Shown: in pieces, positions 10,928 through 19,440 of the stretch
Position numbering within the stretch: position 1 is the first letter of the stretch
Layout of the letters: each line of letters starts with the position of its first letter
Position numbers and translations under genes: made by a program
Notes under the pieces: generated by a model
What the model was told of the DNA's origin: nothing
Databases searched by the model: none
The model's input: only the letters and a program-made list of their open reading frames with translations
Source of the DNA: Brevundimonas vesicularis
Lineage (GTDB): Bacteria; Pseudomonadota; Alphaproteobacteria; Caulobacterales; Caulobacteraceae
Direction of reading: 5' to 3'
Length of the DNA stretch: 64,000 bases
Assembly: GCF_027105095.1 (NCBI RefSeq)
Contig: NZ_CP114278.1
Span: 1,798,001 to 1,862,000 of the forward strand

Positions 10928-11627
10928 TAGTCGTAACGACCCGGATTTTATTGTCGATGGAGACGGCCTCGTCGCCGGCTGCGCCATCGCGCGGCAGGAT
11001 TTCGAACGAGCCCTGGGTGGCCTGACGGATCGGGCCGAGGGGCGTTCCGCTGTCCTTGGCGAACTGTTCCGCGCCGGTGCGCGCCGCCGCTGTACCCTCG
11101 GCGATCATTTGCGGGCGCACGTCGTTCAACTTAGTGAAGATGTAGGACGGACCCTGAAAGTCCTGCAGCACCACATCCTGACGCACCAGGTCGTTGAGCA
11201 GTCGCGTCGTGGCCTGAACCCGGGCCACATCGTTGGTTCGAACGATCACCGTCTGAGCCAGGATGAAGCGTGGACCGCCGTTCTGGGCGGCGTATTCTCG
11301 CGACCGTGTGTCGGCCACCTCGAGCCGGCCTAGCTCGATGGCTTGGGCAGGGTAGCCCTGGGCGGTCAGGAAGCGGCGGACCAGCGCCAGATCGCTGTCG
11401 ATCTTGGTTTGAACTTCCGAAAGGACATCGCCCGAGGCCGTGAAGCGTAGCGGCAGGACGGCAAGGTCCGCTTTCACATTGCGTTCGGACAGGCCGCGCA
11501 CCGTCACGGTGCGGTCGCCGGCGCGCGCGTGAATGACGCCCTGACCGATCAGGGCGCCGGCGCCGATGAAGCCGACAGCCAGAAGACCGCCGACCACGGC
11601 GGCTGGAAGCAGACGATTGTCTGACAT
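10908..11627 (-). CDS. SIMPL (DUF541) domain-containing protein
   Basis: A 239-residue envelope protein with an N-terminal membrane anchor or signal (VVGGLLAVGFIGAGALIGQGV) followed by the SIMPL domain: TVTVRGLSERNVKADLAVLPL, the central ILAQTVIVRTNDVARVQ segment and C-terminal VSIDNKIRVVTTITYSL. Members are periplasmic or membrane-attached and mostly uncharacterised. It lies 24 bases downstream of the RHH gene on the same strand, probably in one operon with it and the YbaY-like lipoprotein. Confidence 0.85.
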   Translation of the reverse strand: MSDNRLLPAAVVGGLLAVGFIGAGALIGQGVIHARAGDRTVTVRGLSERNVKADLAVLPLRFTASGDVLSEVQTKIDSDLALVRRFLTAQGYPAQAIELGRLEVADTRSREYAAQNGGPRFILAQTVIVRTNDVARVQATTRLLNDLVRQDVVLQDFQGPSYIFTKLNDVRPQMIAEGTAAARTGAEQFAKDSGTPLGPIRQATQGSFEILPRDGAAGDEAVSIDNKIRVVTTITYSLK

Positions 11628-11651
11628 GGTCAGGTCTCCGTTATATCGAAG

Positions 11652-11876
11652 CTACGCCGGTCTTCCATGATCCGCCACCCAGTCCAGCGCCAGCAGGCGA
11701 CAGGCGGAGGCGAGAGGGCGTCGGCCGCGACCGGCGTCGATTTCAGCCAGAAGCTGAGCCTTGCTGAGGCTGCGAGCGGCCGCGATCCGGTCCAGCACGG
11801 CCCAGAACTCCGGCTCCAGCGCCACCGACGTGGCATGGCCGGCGAGGGCGACCGAACGTTTGCTGAGGCTGCTCAA
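11652..11876 (-). CDS. Ribbon-helix-helix domain protein (RHH_4 type)
   Basis: A 74-residue protein with the pattern of the RHH_4 family: KRSVALAGHATSVALEPEFWAVLDRIAAARSLS, then a second helix and LASACRLLALDWVADH. The basic strand near RSVALAGH could contact DNA, but family members are not well characterised as regulators. Its start overlaps the stop of the upstream lipoprotein gene by four bases, so the two are coupled. Confidence 0.8.
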   Translation of the reverse strand: MSSLSKRSVALAGHATSVALEPEFWAVLDRIAAARSLSKAQLLAEIDAGRGRRPLASACRLLALDWVADHGRPA

Positions 11877-12280
11877 CGCGCGGACTTCAGCATGATCTCG
11901 GCCGAGGCCGGCGCGCCGTTCGTCAGGATCGCGTGGCGGGTGTCCGTAACGAAGACCAGAGCGCCGGCCGCGTCTCGGATCTCGGCGCGCGCGGCATAGG
12001 TGTGGCGTGGATCGATCTGAGACGTGGGAAAGCCAAGGGTGACGCGATAGGGCGGGGCGCCGGTCAGCGGCTCGCTGGTCTCGGCGAGAACCTTGGCGGG
12101 CGCGTCGGCCAGACTGACGTCCTCAACCCTAACGGTCAGGACATGGCCGGGCGGCAGCATGATCCGTTCGCGATAGGTGGCGGTCACGTTTACGACTGTC
12201 GTTCCGGTCGTCATGTCCGGCGTGGTGGCGCAGGCCGCCAGGACCAGGGCGGCGGGCAGGATCAGGGGGGCGTTTCGCAT
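11873..12280 (-). CDS. YbaY-family lipoprotein
   Basis: A 135-residue predicted outer-membrane lipoprotein. The signal peptide ends in the lipobox LVLAAC (acylated Cys about residue 18). The mature part follows the YbaY/YscW-like pattern: VNVTATYRERIMLPPGHVLTVRVEDVSLADAP, then a beta-rich end with RAEIRDAAGALVFVTDT. Function in the family is unclear; some members pilot secretin assembly. First gene of the minus-strand trio with the RHH and SIMPL genes. Confidence 0.78.
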   Translation of the reverse strand: MRNAPLILPAALVLAACATTPDMTTGTTVVNVTATYRERIMLPPGHVLTVRVEDVSLADAPAKVLAETSEPLTGAPPYRVTLGFPTSQIDPRHTYAARAEIRDAAGALVFVTDTRHAILTNGAPASAEIMLKSAR

Positions 12281-12386
12281 GGCGATCTCCTTCGAGGCGC
12301 CCAGTGTGTCACACTCAGGCGCAAGACGTGAGGGCGCGTGGCGTCAGGGCGTGTTATGCGGGCCGTCCACCGCCGGAGGTCAACCC

Positions 12387-13271
12387 TTGAGCCGCCCCTT
12401 CGCGATCGTCGCGATCACCATCTGCGCCCTGATCTGGGGCACGACCTGGTACGCGATCACCCTGCAGCTGGGGCCGGTTGATTCCATCGTCTCCATCGTC
12501 TGGCGGTTTGGTCTGGCGTCGGCGGTCCTGTTCGGCTTCTGCGCCGTGACGCGCCGGCCGCTGCGTCTGACGCGCAGCCAGCATCTGGCCGCCATCGGGC
12601 AGGGCGCCTTCGTCTTCGCGGTCAGCTATGGCTTCGTCTATGCGGCGGAAGGGCAGGTGGCGTCGGCTGTGGTCGCGGTCATCTTCGCCGCCCTGGCCTT
12701 TGTGAACCTGATCCTGTTTCGGCTGCTGGGCGGACAGAAGGCGGCGCCGGCGGCGTGGATCGGCGCAGTACTGGGCGTCATGGGCGTCGGGGTCTTGTCC
12801 TACGGCCAGATAACGGCGGCGGGCGCCGGCCTCAATCCGGGGCTGGGCGTCCTCTTCGCCCTGACCGCTGTACTGGCTTCGGCGCTCGGCAACTGGTTCG
12901 CCTGGAAGGGACAGCAGGCGGGCGCGCCCGTCATGGCCGCCACTTCCTGGGCGATGGCTTACGGCACGGCCATGTTGGCGCTGTACGGTATGGCGACCGG
13001 CGTGACGTGGCGGATCGAGCCGACGGCAGACTATGTGCTGTCGCTGCTGTATCTCTCGCTGTTCGGGTCGGTGATCGCGTTCGGCCTGTATTTCACCATC
13101 GCCCGTCAGCGTGGCTATGCCCTGGCCAGCTACATCTCGGCTCTGACGCCGCCCATCGCCATGTTGGTGTCGGTGCTGTTCGAGGGCGCGCGTTTCGGCT
13201 GGAGCGCCCTAATCGGCCTGGCGCTTGTGCTGGCTGGGCAGGTCATGCTCATCCGCGCGCCCAAGGCCTGA
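12387..13271 (+). CDS. EamA/DMT-superfamily transporter
   Basis: A 294-residue inner-membrane protein with about ten hydrophobic helices in two EamA repeats; the first repeat begins AIVAITICALIWGTTWYAI and the second has ASALGNWFAWKGQQAG. Members export amino acids or metabolites; the substrate is unknown. The frame is open upstream to 12177, but GGAGG at 12375-12379 points to the TTG at 12387, which places the first helix at the N-terminus as usual for the family. It converges on the DUF4169 gene with a gap of four bases. Confidence 0.87.
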   Translation: MSRPFAIVAITICALIWGTTWYAITLQLGPVDSIVSIVWRFGLASAVLFGFCAVTRRPLRLTRSQHLAAIGQGAFVFAVSYGFVYAAEGQVASAVVAVIFAALAFVNLILFRLLGGQKAAPAAWIGAVLGVMGVGVLSYGQITAAGAGLNPGLGVLFALTAVLASALGNWFAWKGQQAGAPVMAATSWAMAYGTAMLALYGMATGVTWRIEPTADYVLSLLYLSLFGSVIAFGLYFTIARQRGYALASYISALTPPIAMLVSVLFEGARFGWSALIGLALVLAGQVMLIRAPKA

Positions 13272-13275
13272 GCCG

Positions 13276-13464
13276 TCAGTCGTCGGATTTCAGCTCCAGC
13301 TTCTGACCATTCAACTGCTTCTCGGCGCGTTGACGCTCAAGAGCGGACAGGGTCTTTTCGGCCTTGGAGCGTCCGTGCGCCACGCGGTTGGCGGCGGCCA
13401 GCGCCTTGTCTTCGGCCTTGGCGCGGGCCTTTCGCGCCCGGTTCAGATTGATGATCTCGCCCAT
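13276..13464 (-). CDS. DUF4169 family small protein
   Basis: A 62-residue, very basic, Ala/Lys/Arg-rich helical protein beginning MGEIINLNRARKARAKAE, the diagnostic start of DUF4169. It is found widely in alphaproteobacteria without known function. It begins two bases after the patatin gene stop on the same strand, so the two probably form an operon. Confidence 0.8.
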   Translation of the reverse strand: MGEIINLNRARKARAKAEDKALAAANRVAHGRSKAEKTLSALERQRAEKQLNGQKLELKSDD

Positions 13465-13466
13465 GA

Positions 13467-14726
13467 TTACGACGTGGGCTTATCAGCGGGAGGCGTATCC
13501 GCCGACGGTTTCGCCGAGGGCTCGGGCGTCAGCACAGCTGGCACTTGAGACTCCGAAATTGTCGTCTGGGGGATAAAGGGCTGGTCCGCCGGGCGCTCGC
13601 CCAGCCGGGTCCAGGCATCGGCGCCGCGTCCGCGCTGGCGACCCAGTTCGAACATGGCCGTCATGGTCTCCTGATCGAACTTCAGGCTGGAGGCGGCGAC
13701 ATTGTCTGGAATGGCCGACAGCGCCATGTCCAGCCCATTGCGCCGCGCAAACGCCGCCGTCACGGCCAGATGGATGCGCAGCGACGATTTGCTCATGCTG
13801 TCATAGGTCCGCGCCAGAATTCCCGACAGCCGGCCGGGCGTGACCCCGTCGTTGCGGCCGACCTGACCGTTGACGATGACATAGAGGGCGCCGACACGCC
13901 CTTCGTCCTTTGGACGGGTCCACAGCATCAGGTCTTCAGGGATGGCCAGGAACGGCGTGTTGACGCCGCCGTCGACATGCATTTCCAGAACCACCTTGTC
14001 GTCGTCCTGAAGCCCGGCGATCAGAACCGGAGGAAAGACGCCGGGAATGCTGGCCGAGGCGACCAGCACCTCCTTGAACAGTTCGCGGGCGTTCTCGTCG
14101 CCCTGGGTCGCCAAAAGACCCATGTCCCAGATGACGGTTTCCTCGCTGTCCAGATCGGTCGTCGCCACCAGCAGCCGTCTGCCCTTGGCGTGCTCGCGCG
14201 CGACGGCCTGCATCAGTTCAGGGGTGACATTCTCGTCCACCAGATTACGCAGGACCTGTGACGAGAACAGGCTCGGGTTCAGGAAGGCGGCGAAACTGCG
14301 CCAGCTCAGCAAATTGCTGGCGGCGCCGCTGGTGTAGGCGTGCTGAAGTTCGTCGTCCCAATCCGATCCAAGAAAGGCGAATGGAGCGGCGAGGGCCCCC
14401 GTGCTGACGCCGGTGACCACGTCGAATGCGGGGCGATCGCCCTGTTCGGTCCAACCGACCAGCAGCCCGGCGCCGTAGGCCCCGTTTGCGCCGCCGCCAG
14501 ACAGCGCCAGGATCGAGGTTGGCTTGTCGGGCCGAAGTCGCTGACCGATTTCCTGGGTGAAGGCCTGCAGGCGCGCGCTGTCGCTGGCGCGGATGCGAGG
14601 GTCTTCCGCCTTGACGAGCGTGCCGTCTGCAATCCGAAGAGGGCCAGTCGGGCGATCCAGCGTTCCACACGCCGACAAGGCCAGGGCCATGAGGACGCCG
14701 AATAGGCCCGATCCAATCCGACGCAT
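13467..14726 (-). CDS. Patatin-like phospholipase lipoprotein
   Basis: Predicted lipid acyl hydrolase in the envelope, 419 residues. The signal peptide ends in a lipobox (LALSAC, Cys about residue 20). The patatin domain shows the oxyanion GGGANGAYG, the nucleophile serine in GVSTGAL and the catalytic Asp in DGGVNTPF, giving the Ser-Asp dyad. The C-terminal 40 residues are Pro/Ala/Thr-rich and probably disordered. Substrate is unknown. It heads a two-gene unit with DUF4169. Confidence 0.88.
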   Translation of the reverse strand: MRRIGSGLFGVLMALALSACGTLDRPTGPLRIADGTLVKAEDPRIRASDSARLQAFTQEIGQRLRPDKPTSILALSGGGANGAYGAGLLVGWTEQGDRPAFDVVTGVSTGALAAPFAFLGSDWDDELQHAYTSGAASNLLSWRSFAAFLNPSLFSSQVLRNLVDENVTPELMQAVAREHAKGRRLLVATTDLDSEETVIWDMGLLATQGDENARELFKEVLVASASIPGVFPPVLIAGLQDDDKVVLEMHVDGGVNTPFLAIPEDLMLWTRPKDEGRVGALYVIVNGQVGRNDGVTPGRLSGILARTYDSMSKSSLRIHLAVTAAFARRNGLDMALSAIPDNVAASSLKFDQETMTAMFELGRQRGRGADAWTRLGERPADQPFIPQTTISESQVPAVLTPEPSAKPSADTPPADKPTS

Positions 14727-14876
14727 ATCTCGAGTTCCGGTTCCGTGTGAACGCCGGCTTCTACCGCGTCCTTGCCAATCCTGTCATCAAGGCGATGAAC
14801 AAGCGTCGCCGTTTGAAACCGTCGCAGGCCGGGTGTGTTCTCATCGACAGGACAAACCAAACTGCTGGAGATACAC

Positions 14877-15116
14877 ATGGTTGACGTTTCGCTCATCAAG
14901 GAACACCTCGAAGTCGTGGGCTCGGACGGCGGTCACGTGGGCCGGGTCGATCACGTCCTGGGCGACCAGATCGAACTGGCGAAGCTGGATTTCGCAGGCG
15001 GCTTCAAGCACCACATGATCCCGGTCAGCTGGGTCGAACGGGTTGACGACAAGCACGTCCATCTGAGCCTGACCCAAGACGACGCCAAGGCGCGCTGGAC
15101 CGAGAAGCCGCACTAA
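14877..15116 (+). CDS. DUF2171 domain-containing protein
   Basis: A 79-residue soluble protein with a PRC-barrel-like DUF2171 fold: VSLIKEHLEVVGSDGGHVGRVDHV, then HHMIPVSWVERVDDKHVHLS. Homologues are often stress-associated, with no defined activity. CTGGAG at 14864-14869 supports ATG 14877, although the frame is open 42 bases further upstream. It is monocistronic with a terminator right after it. Confidence 0.85.
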   Translation: MVDVSLIKEHLEVVGSDGGHVGRVDHVLGDQIELAKLDFAGGFKHHMIPVSWVERVDDKHVHLSLTQDDAKARWTEKPH

Positions 15117-15140
15117 GGCCGATCTGAAGCCGATTTAATA

Positions 15141-15167
15141 AAGGCCCCGCTGCACAAGCGGGGCCTT
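15141..15167 (+). terminator. Intrinsic terminator after the DUF2171 gene
   Basis: A 10-bp stem (AAGGCCCCGC / GCGGGGCCTT) with a seven-base loop and a following TTGC, 24 bases after the stop codon. Confidence 0.8.
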
Positions 15168-15215
15168 TTGCTTATCTGAGATGTGTCGCATTGGGCGACA
15201 TTGGAGCCTGTCTCG

Positions 15216-15599
15216 ATGCGCCTGTTCCTGAATGTCCTCTGGCTCATCTTCGGCGGCTGGATTTCCGGCCTGCTGTGGCTGCTAGGCGGCGCGATCCTGG
15301 CGTTGACTGTCGTCGGCCTGCCGTGGACGTTCGCGGCGTGGCGCATCGCCAGCTATTCGTTCTGGCCTTTCGGTCGCGAGATCGTGTGGCAGGACACGCA
15401 TCCCGTCGCTGGCTGTGTCGGCGTCGTGTTGAACGTGGTCTGGTTCGTCGTGGCCGGCTGGTACATCGCCCTGACGCATTTGATCATCGCCGTGGCGGAG
15501 TTCGTCTCCATCATCGGCATACCATTTGCGCTGAAGGATCTCGAATTGGCCAAGCTGGCGCTGGCGCCGGTCGGACGCACCATCCGCGACAATGCCTGA
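15216..15599 (+). CDS. YccF domain-containing inner-membrane protein
   Basis: A 127-residue membrane protein with duplicated YccF segments: LNVLWLIFGGWISGLLWLLGGAI and LNVVWFVVAGWYIALTHLIIAV, each followed by a conserved G-hP patch (GLPWTFAAWRIASYSFWPFGRE; GIPFALKDLELAKLALAPVGR). Function is unknown. TTGGAG at 15201-15206 supports ATG 15216 rather than the upstream ATG at 15183. Confidence 0.85.
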   Translation: MRLFLNVLWLIFGGWISGLLWLLGGAILALTVVGLPWTFAAWRIASYSFWPFGREIVWQDTHPVAGCVGVVLNVVWFVVAGWYIALTHLIIAVAEFVSIIGIPFALKDLELAKLALAPVGRTIRDNA

Positions 15600-15600
15600 C

Positions 15601-15635
15601 CCAAACAAAAACGCCGACGTCAGACGACGTCGGCG
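15601..15635 (-). terminator. Terminator for fumC (minus strand)
   Basis: A perfect 10-bp stem (CGCCGACGTC / GACGTCGGCG, loop of four) lies at 15612-15635. On the minus strand it is followed by TTTTTGTTTGG, making it a good intrinsic terminator 26 bases after the fumC stop. Confidence 0.75.
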
Positions 15636-15661
15636 CTGCAAAATATCGTCCCTGGATGGGA

Positions 15662-17053
15662 TCAGCCCGGCGAGATCATCTTTTCCGGCCGCACGGCTTC
15701 ATCGAACTCAGCGTCCGTTAGATAGCCGCCGCCGACAGCCTCTTCGCGCAACGTGGTGCCGTTCTTGTGCGCGGTCTTGGCGATCTTGGCGCACAGGTCA
15801 TAGCCCAGCTTGCCGTTCAGGGCGGTGACCAGCATCAGCGAGTTGTTCAGGCCGCGCGCGATATTGTCCTCGCGCGCCTCGATGCCGACGACGCAGTTGT
15901 CGGTGAAGCTGATGGCCGCGTCGGCGACCAGGCGCACCGACTGCAGGAAGTTGTAGGCCATCACGGGATTGTAGACGTTCAGCTCGAAATGGCCTTGCGA
16001 CCCGGCGAAGGTCAGGGCGGCGTTGTTGCCGAACACCTGGACGCAGACCTGGGTCAGGGCTTCGCATTGGGTCGGATTGACCTTGCCCGGCATGATCGAC
16101 GAGCCTGGCTCGTTTTCCGGCAGCGCCAATTCGCCCAGACCCGAACGCGGGCCGGAACCCAGGAAGCGGATGTCGTTGGCGATTTTGAACAGGCTGGCGG
16201 CGACCGTGTTGATGGCGCCGTGGCTGAAGACCATGGCGTCGTGGGCGGCCAGGGCCTCGAACTTGTTCGGGGCCGTGGTGAAGGGAAGACCGGTGATCTC
16301 AGCGATCTGGGCCGCAACCCTCTCGGCGAAGCCGATGGGCGCGTTCAGGCCGGTGCCGACGGCGGTGCCGCCCTGCGCCAGTTCCATCAGGGCCGACAGG
16401 GTCTGTTCGATGCGCTTGATGCCGTTCTCGACCTGTTGCGCATAGCCGCCGAACTCTTGGCCCAGCGTCAGAGGCGTGGCGTCTTGGGTATGGGTACGGC
16501 CGATTTTGATGATGTGGCCCCAGGCCTTGGCCTTGGCGTCCAGCGCGGCGTGCAGATGTTTCAAGGCCGGGATCAGGTCGTTAACCACCTGTTCGGCGCA
16601 GGCGACGTGCATGGCCGTGGGATAGGTGTCGTTGGACGACTGGCTCATATTGACGTGGTCGTTGGGATGGACCGGCTTCTTGGAGCCCATCTCGCCACCC
16701 AGAATCTCGATCGCGCGATTCGAGATCACCTCATTGGCGTTCATGTTCGATTGGGTGCCCGAACCCGTCTGCCAGACCACCAGCGGGAAATGGTCGTTCA
16801 GCTTGCCTTCAATGACCTCATTGGCGGCCTTGATGATGGCGTCGGCCAGGGCCGGGTCCAGCTTGCCCAGGTCGCGATTGGTCTCGGCGGCCGCACGCTT
16901 GACGATGCCTAGGGCGCGCACGACAGGCAGGGGCTGCTTTTCCCAACCGATCTTGAAGTTGCCCAGCGATCGCTGCGCCTGGGCGCCCCAGTAGCGATCG
17001 GCGGCGACTTCGATCGGGCCGAAGGTGTCGGTCTCTGTCCGGACGTTGCTCAT
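15662..17053 (-). CDS. fumC: Class II fumarate hydratase
   Basis: Hydrates fumarate to malate in the TCA cycle as an iron-independent homotetramer. The 463 residues match FumC throughout: N-terminal [67 protein letters not shown] and the signature [17 protein letters not shown] whose first serine region holds the catalytic base. ATG 17053 gives the standard start [16 protein letters not shown]. It is monocistronic. Confidence 0.97.
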   Translation of the reverse strand: MSNVRTETDTFGPIEVAADRYWGAQAQRSLGNFKIGWEKQPLPVVRALGIVKRAAAETNRDLGKLDPALADAIIKAANEVIEGKLNDHFPLVVWQTGSGTQSNMNANEVISNRAIEILGGEMGSKKPVHPNDHVNMSQSSNDTYPTAMHVACAEQVVNDLIPALKHLHAALDAKAKAWGHIIKIGRTHTQDATPLTLGQEFGGYAQQVENGIKRIEQTLSALMELAQGGTAVGTGLNAPIGFAERVAAQIAEITGLPFTTAPNKFEALAAHDAMVFSHGAINTVAASLFKIANDIRFLGSGPRSGLGELALPENEPGSSIMPGKVNPTQCEALTQVCVQVFGNNAALTFAGSQGHFELNVYNPVMAYNFLQSVRLVADAAISFTDNCVVGIEAREDNIARGLNNSLMLVTALNGKLGYDLCAKIAKTAHKNGTTLREEAVGGGYLTDAEFDEAVRPEKMISPG

Positions 17054-17161
17054 GCGCGTAAATCTCGTCTCTCAGGCGTGGCGATGGGTTGCGCGGCGGT
17101 GTAGCACGAGAGCCATGCAGGGCAAGAAGAGCGCGGATATCCTCACAACGGCAATCGTCGT

Positions 17162-17521
17162 ATGATCGCCGGCTGGATCGGGACCGGCAAGGTCAGGGCG
17201 CGCGAGGATGGCGATGCGGTCGAGATCGTTATCGACGGCCTGACGACCCAGGCCAAATACTACAAGCCGCTGGTCTATGAGTTCATGCGCAAGGAATGGC
17301 GCGGAGCCAGACCATCATGGGGCGACCATGTCGTAGAAATCCGCATGGAGCATGTCGGAGAGCCGCCCTGGATGGACCTCGACAACCTGGCCAAGGCCTT
17401 GCTCGACTCCATCAAAGGCTATCTGTTCCACGACGACGCGCAGGTCGCGCGGCTGCTGGTCGAAAGACGCGAAGGCGAAAGAGAGCGGATCCTGATCCGC
17501 TCCTATCCGCGCAAGGACTGA
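17162..17521 (+). CDS. RusA-like endodeoxyribonuclease family protein
   Basis: A 119-residue protein resembling RusA Holliday-junction resolvases. The C-terminal half carries the characteristic acidic pattern MDLDNLAKALLDSIKGYLFHDDAQV with the metal-ligand aspartates (DLDN and DDAQV) and a closing strand ILIRSYPRK. The N-terminal part lacks the usual K/R-rich RusA strand order, so it may be a chromosomal paralogue with altered specificity. RusA is usually phage-borne, but no phage gene is near. It converges on sspB with a gap of six bases. No clear ribosome site precedes ATG 17162, so the start is uncertain. Confidence 0.6.
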   Translation: MIAGWIGTGKVRAREDGDAVEIVIDGLTTQAKYYKPLVYEFMRKEWRGARPSWGDHVVEIRMEHVGEPPWMDLDNLAKALLDSIKGYLFHDDAQVARLLVERREGERERILIRSYPRKD

Positions 17522-17527
17522 CGGCAG

Positions 17528-18001
17528 CTATTTCTTGCGGAACTGGTCCAGCGAAACGACCTTGGGGCCGTCCGAAATCGGCGGCATGTCCTGAGGCGGG
17601 GTCGGCTCGTCTTCGACCTCGTCCAGAAGCTGTGGGTCTTCGAACTGCAGCAGAAATTGGACGCTGGGATCGTAGAAGCGCGTGATCGCGGAATAGGGGA
17701 TGACCAGGCTCTTGGGCATGCCGCCGAAGCGCAGCTTGACCGAGAAACGCTCAGGCTCGACGCGCAGGTCGTCGTACTGGTGCTGCAGAACGACCGTCAT
17801 CTCTTCCGGATATTTCGCCAGAATGTCAGGGGCCACGCTGACGCCGACGGCGCGTGTCTTGAATGTGATATAGAAGTGGTGGGCGCCGGGCAGCCCCTCG
17901 GCCAGCACGCGTTCCAGCGCGGCGCGCATGACGCCGCGCAGGGCTTCCTGCGCCAGCTGTTCGTACCGCATCTCATCGACCGGAGGGGCCTGGTCGCTCA
18001 T
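17528..18001 (-). CDS. sspB: SspB-family ClpXP adaptor protein
   Basis: Delivers ssrA-tagged polypeptides to the ClpXP protease. The 157 residues fit the alphaproteobacterial SspB: an N-terminal helix (RYEQLAQEALRGVMRAALERVL), the beta core HHFYITFKTRAVGVSVAP and TVVLQHQYDDLRV, a groove segment FSVKLRFGGMPKSLVIPYSAITRFYDPSVQF, a long acidic linker, and the short C-terminal ClpX-binding tail (KVVSLDQFRKK). ATG 18001 is preceded by GAGG; an in-frame GTG lies at 18007. The gene is directly downstream of ssrA on the same strand, placing adaptor and tag RNA together. Confidence 0.9.
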   Translation of the reverse strand: MSDQAPPVDEMRYEQLAQEALRGVMRAALERVLAEGLPGAHHFYITFKTRAVGVSVAPDILAKYPEEMTVVLQHQYDDLRVEPERFSVKLRFGGMPKSLVIPYSAITRFYDPSVQFLLQFEDPQLLDEVEDEPTPPQDMPPISDGPKVVSLDQFRKK

Positions 18002-18149
18002 CGTCACCTCACATCAGAGCGCGACTGATAGCGGCGCGGGGCCGCAGGCGAAAGGTGTCATGAAGGTAAAGCGCCGGGATTCTGGCGCCAGGCTCCCGAT
18101 CATCTTTTGGAAAGTGCCGGGGGTTCTGTTGCCAGGCCCCCCGACGGGC

Positions 18150-18447
18150 CCCGCCCAGGGATCTGAACCCCTAGGACTTAAGATTCGAAATCACTCGAAC
18201 CGCATTACGCGGCGAGAGCGACTTCTCCAGCGAAGTTATCGTTCGCAGTTAGAAAATGGCCCGATACGGTGGGCCAGGACGAGCGAAAGCAATCCTCTTT
18301 ACACGTCCGTCGATGCTAGTCGGCCCCATGCTGCCTCCGCCGATAACGCGGGGAGAAAGTTGGTGGAGCCGCCGGGAATCGCACCCGGGTCCGGTCCGCT
18401 TATTACAAGCGCGTTTATCGCTATAGTCCGGCCGAAACCGGACCAAA
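18150..18447 (-). ncRNA. ssrA: Two-piece (circularly permuted) tmRNA, SsrA
   Basis: Rescues stalled ribosomes by trans-translation. In transcript order the acceptor piece comes first: a T-arm like CCCGGG-TGCGATT-CCCGG and the end CGGCTCC-ACCA, finishing at base 18361 (CCA encoded). About 33 spacer bases are then removed, and the coding piece starts at 18327 with GGGGCCG, which pairs with CGGCTCC and leaves a G-U at position 3, the alanine-charging signal. The tag frame runs from 18246 down to the TAA at 18207-18205 and encodes ANDNFAGEVALAA, giving AANDNFAGEVALAA with the charged alanine. The outer ends (about 18447 and 18150) are estimates. This is the permuted form expected in alphaproteobacteria. 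Confidence 0.93.
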
Positions 18448-18493
18448 CGAATATAGGCGCAGCCGTGAGGCATTCCAAGCGCCGGATTGTTTC

Positions 18494-19423
18494 TTAGGCA
18501 CGGCGCCAGTCCGGCGTCTGGTTTCGAAACCACGTCAACTGACGTTTGGCGTAGTTGTGAGTGGCTTGTTTCAGTGCGGTGATCGCGTCGTCGCGGGCCA
18601 TGTCGCCAGACAAGTAGGCGGCCAGTTCTCTGACCCCGACCGCCTTCATGGCGGGCAGGGCGGGGTTCAAGCCACGCCCCACAAAGGCTTGGACTTCGTC
18701 TATCGCTCCCTGATCGATCATAAGGTTCACGCGCTGGTCGCAGTTTGCATAGAGTTGCTGACGTTCGGGCTCCATGACCCATCCGGTCCATGAACCCGGC
18801 GCCAACAAGGGTTGGGTATCGGCCTTCCAGGCGCTCAGCGCGCGGCCGCTGGCGATGAAGACGCTCATGGCTCGCACAAGGCGCTGGCGGTCTCCCTGTT
18901 CGATGGCCTGCGCCGCCTCAGGATCGATCTGGCCCAAGCGCTGGCGGAAACCTGACTCGCCGAGCGCCGTGTAGTCGGCTTCCATCTGATCCCGCATCGC
19001 GCTCGGCACTGCAGGAATATCGGCCAGGCCGCGCGTCAGGCTCATGAAGTAAAGGCCTGTCCCGCCCACCAGAATGGCCGGGCGGCCCTGTTTGCGAAGG
19101 TCGTCGAGCAACGCCATCACCGCGCGGCTCCAACGTCCGACCGACCAGGCGTCGGCCGCGTCTGCGATGCCATATAGTCGGTGATCGGCTTGGGCTTCGT
19201 CCTCAACCGAGGGGCGGGCCGTCAGGATGCGCAGGTCGGCGTAGAGCTGTTGGCTGTCGGCGTTGATGATCACCGCGCCCGTTTCGCGCGCCATCTTCAG
19301 CGCCAGCGCCGACTTGCCCGAGGCTGTCGGGCCGGCGATCAGCGTGATTGAGGGTGGCTGGGACAAATCGTGGCTCGCGGGACGGGTTCGACGGCGATAG
19401 AACGCGCGCATCATCGCCTGCAA
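18494..19423 (-). CDS. miaA: tRNA dimethylallyltransferase
   Basis: Transfers a dimethylallyl group to N6 of A37 in tRNAs reading UNN codons. The product is up to 309 residues; the core begins ITLIAGPTASGKSALAL (P-loop about residues 31-38), then INADSQQLYADLRILTARPS, the GGTGLYFMSLTRGL substrate segment and the end QATHNYAKRQLTWFRNQ. Starts at 19423, 19414 and 19411 are all possible; the first about 24 residues precede the conserved core. Its 5' end lies next to the divergent apbC start, leaving almost no room for separate promoters. Confidence 0.94.
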   Translation of the reverse strand: MQAMMRAFYRRRTRPASHDLSQPPSITLIAGPTASGKSALALKMARETGAVIINADSQQLYADLRILTARPSVEDEAQADHRLYGIADAADAWSVGRWSRAVMALLDDLRKQGRPAILVGGTGLYFMSLTRGLADIPAVPSAMRDQMEADYTALGESGFRQRLGQIDPEAAQAIEQGDRQRLVRAMSVFIASGRALSAWKADTQPLLAPGSWTGWVMEPERQQLYANCDQRVNLMIDQGAIDEVQAFVGRGLNPALPAMKAVGVRELAAYLSGDMARDDAITALKQATHNYAKRQLTWFRNQTPDWRRA

Positions 19424-19440
19424 GTCTTCTGGAGACCGCC

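Noticed and set aside
17928..18497. Plus-strand 189-codon frame over ssrA
   Set aside because: It overlies the tmRNA and the sspB 5' end and has no protein-like pattern.
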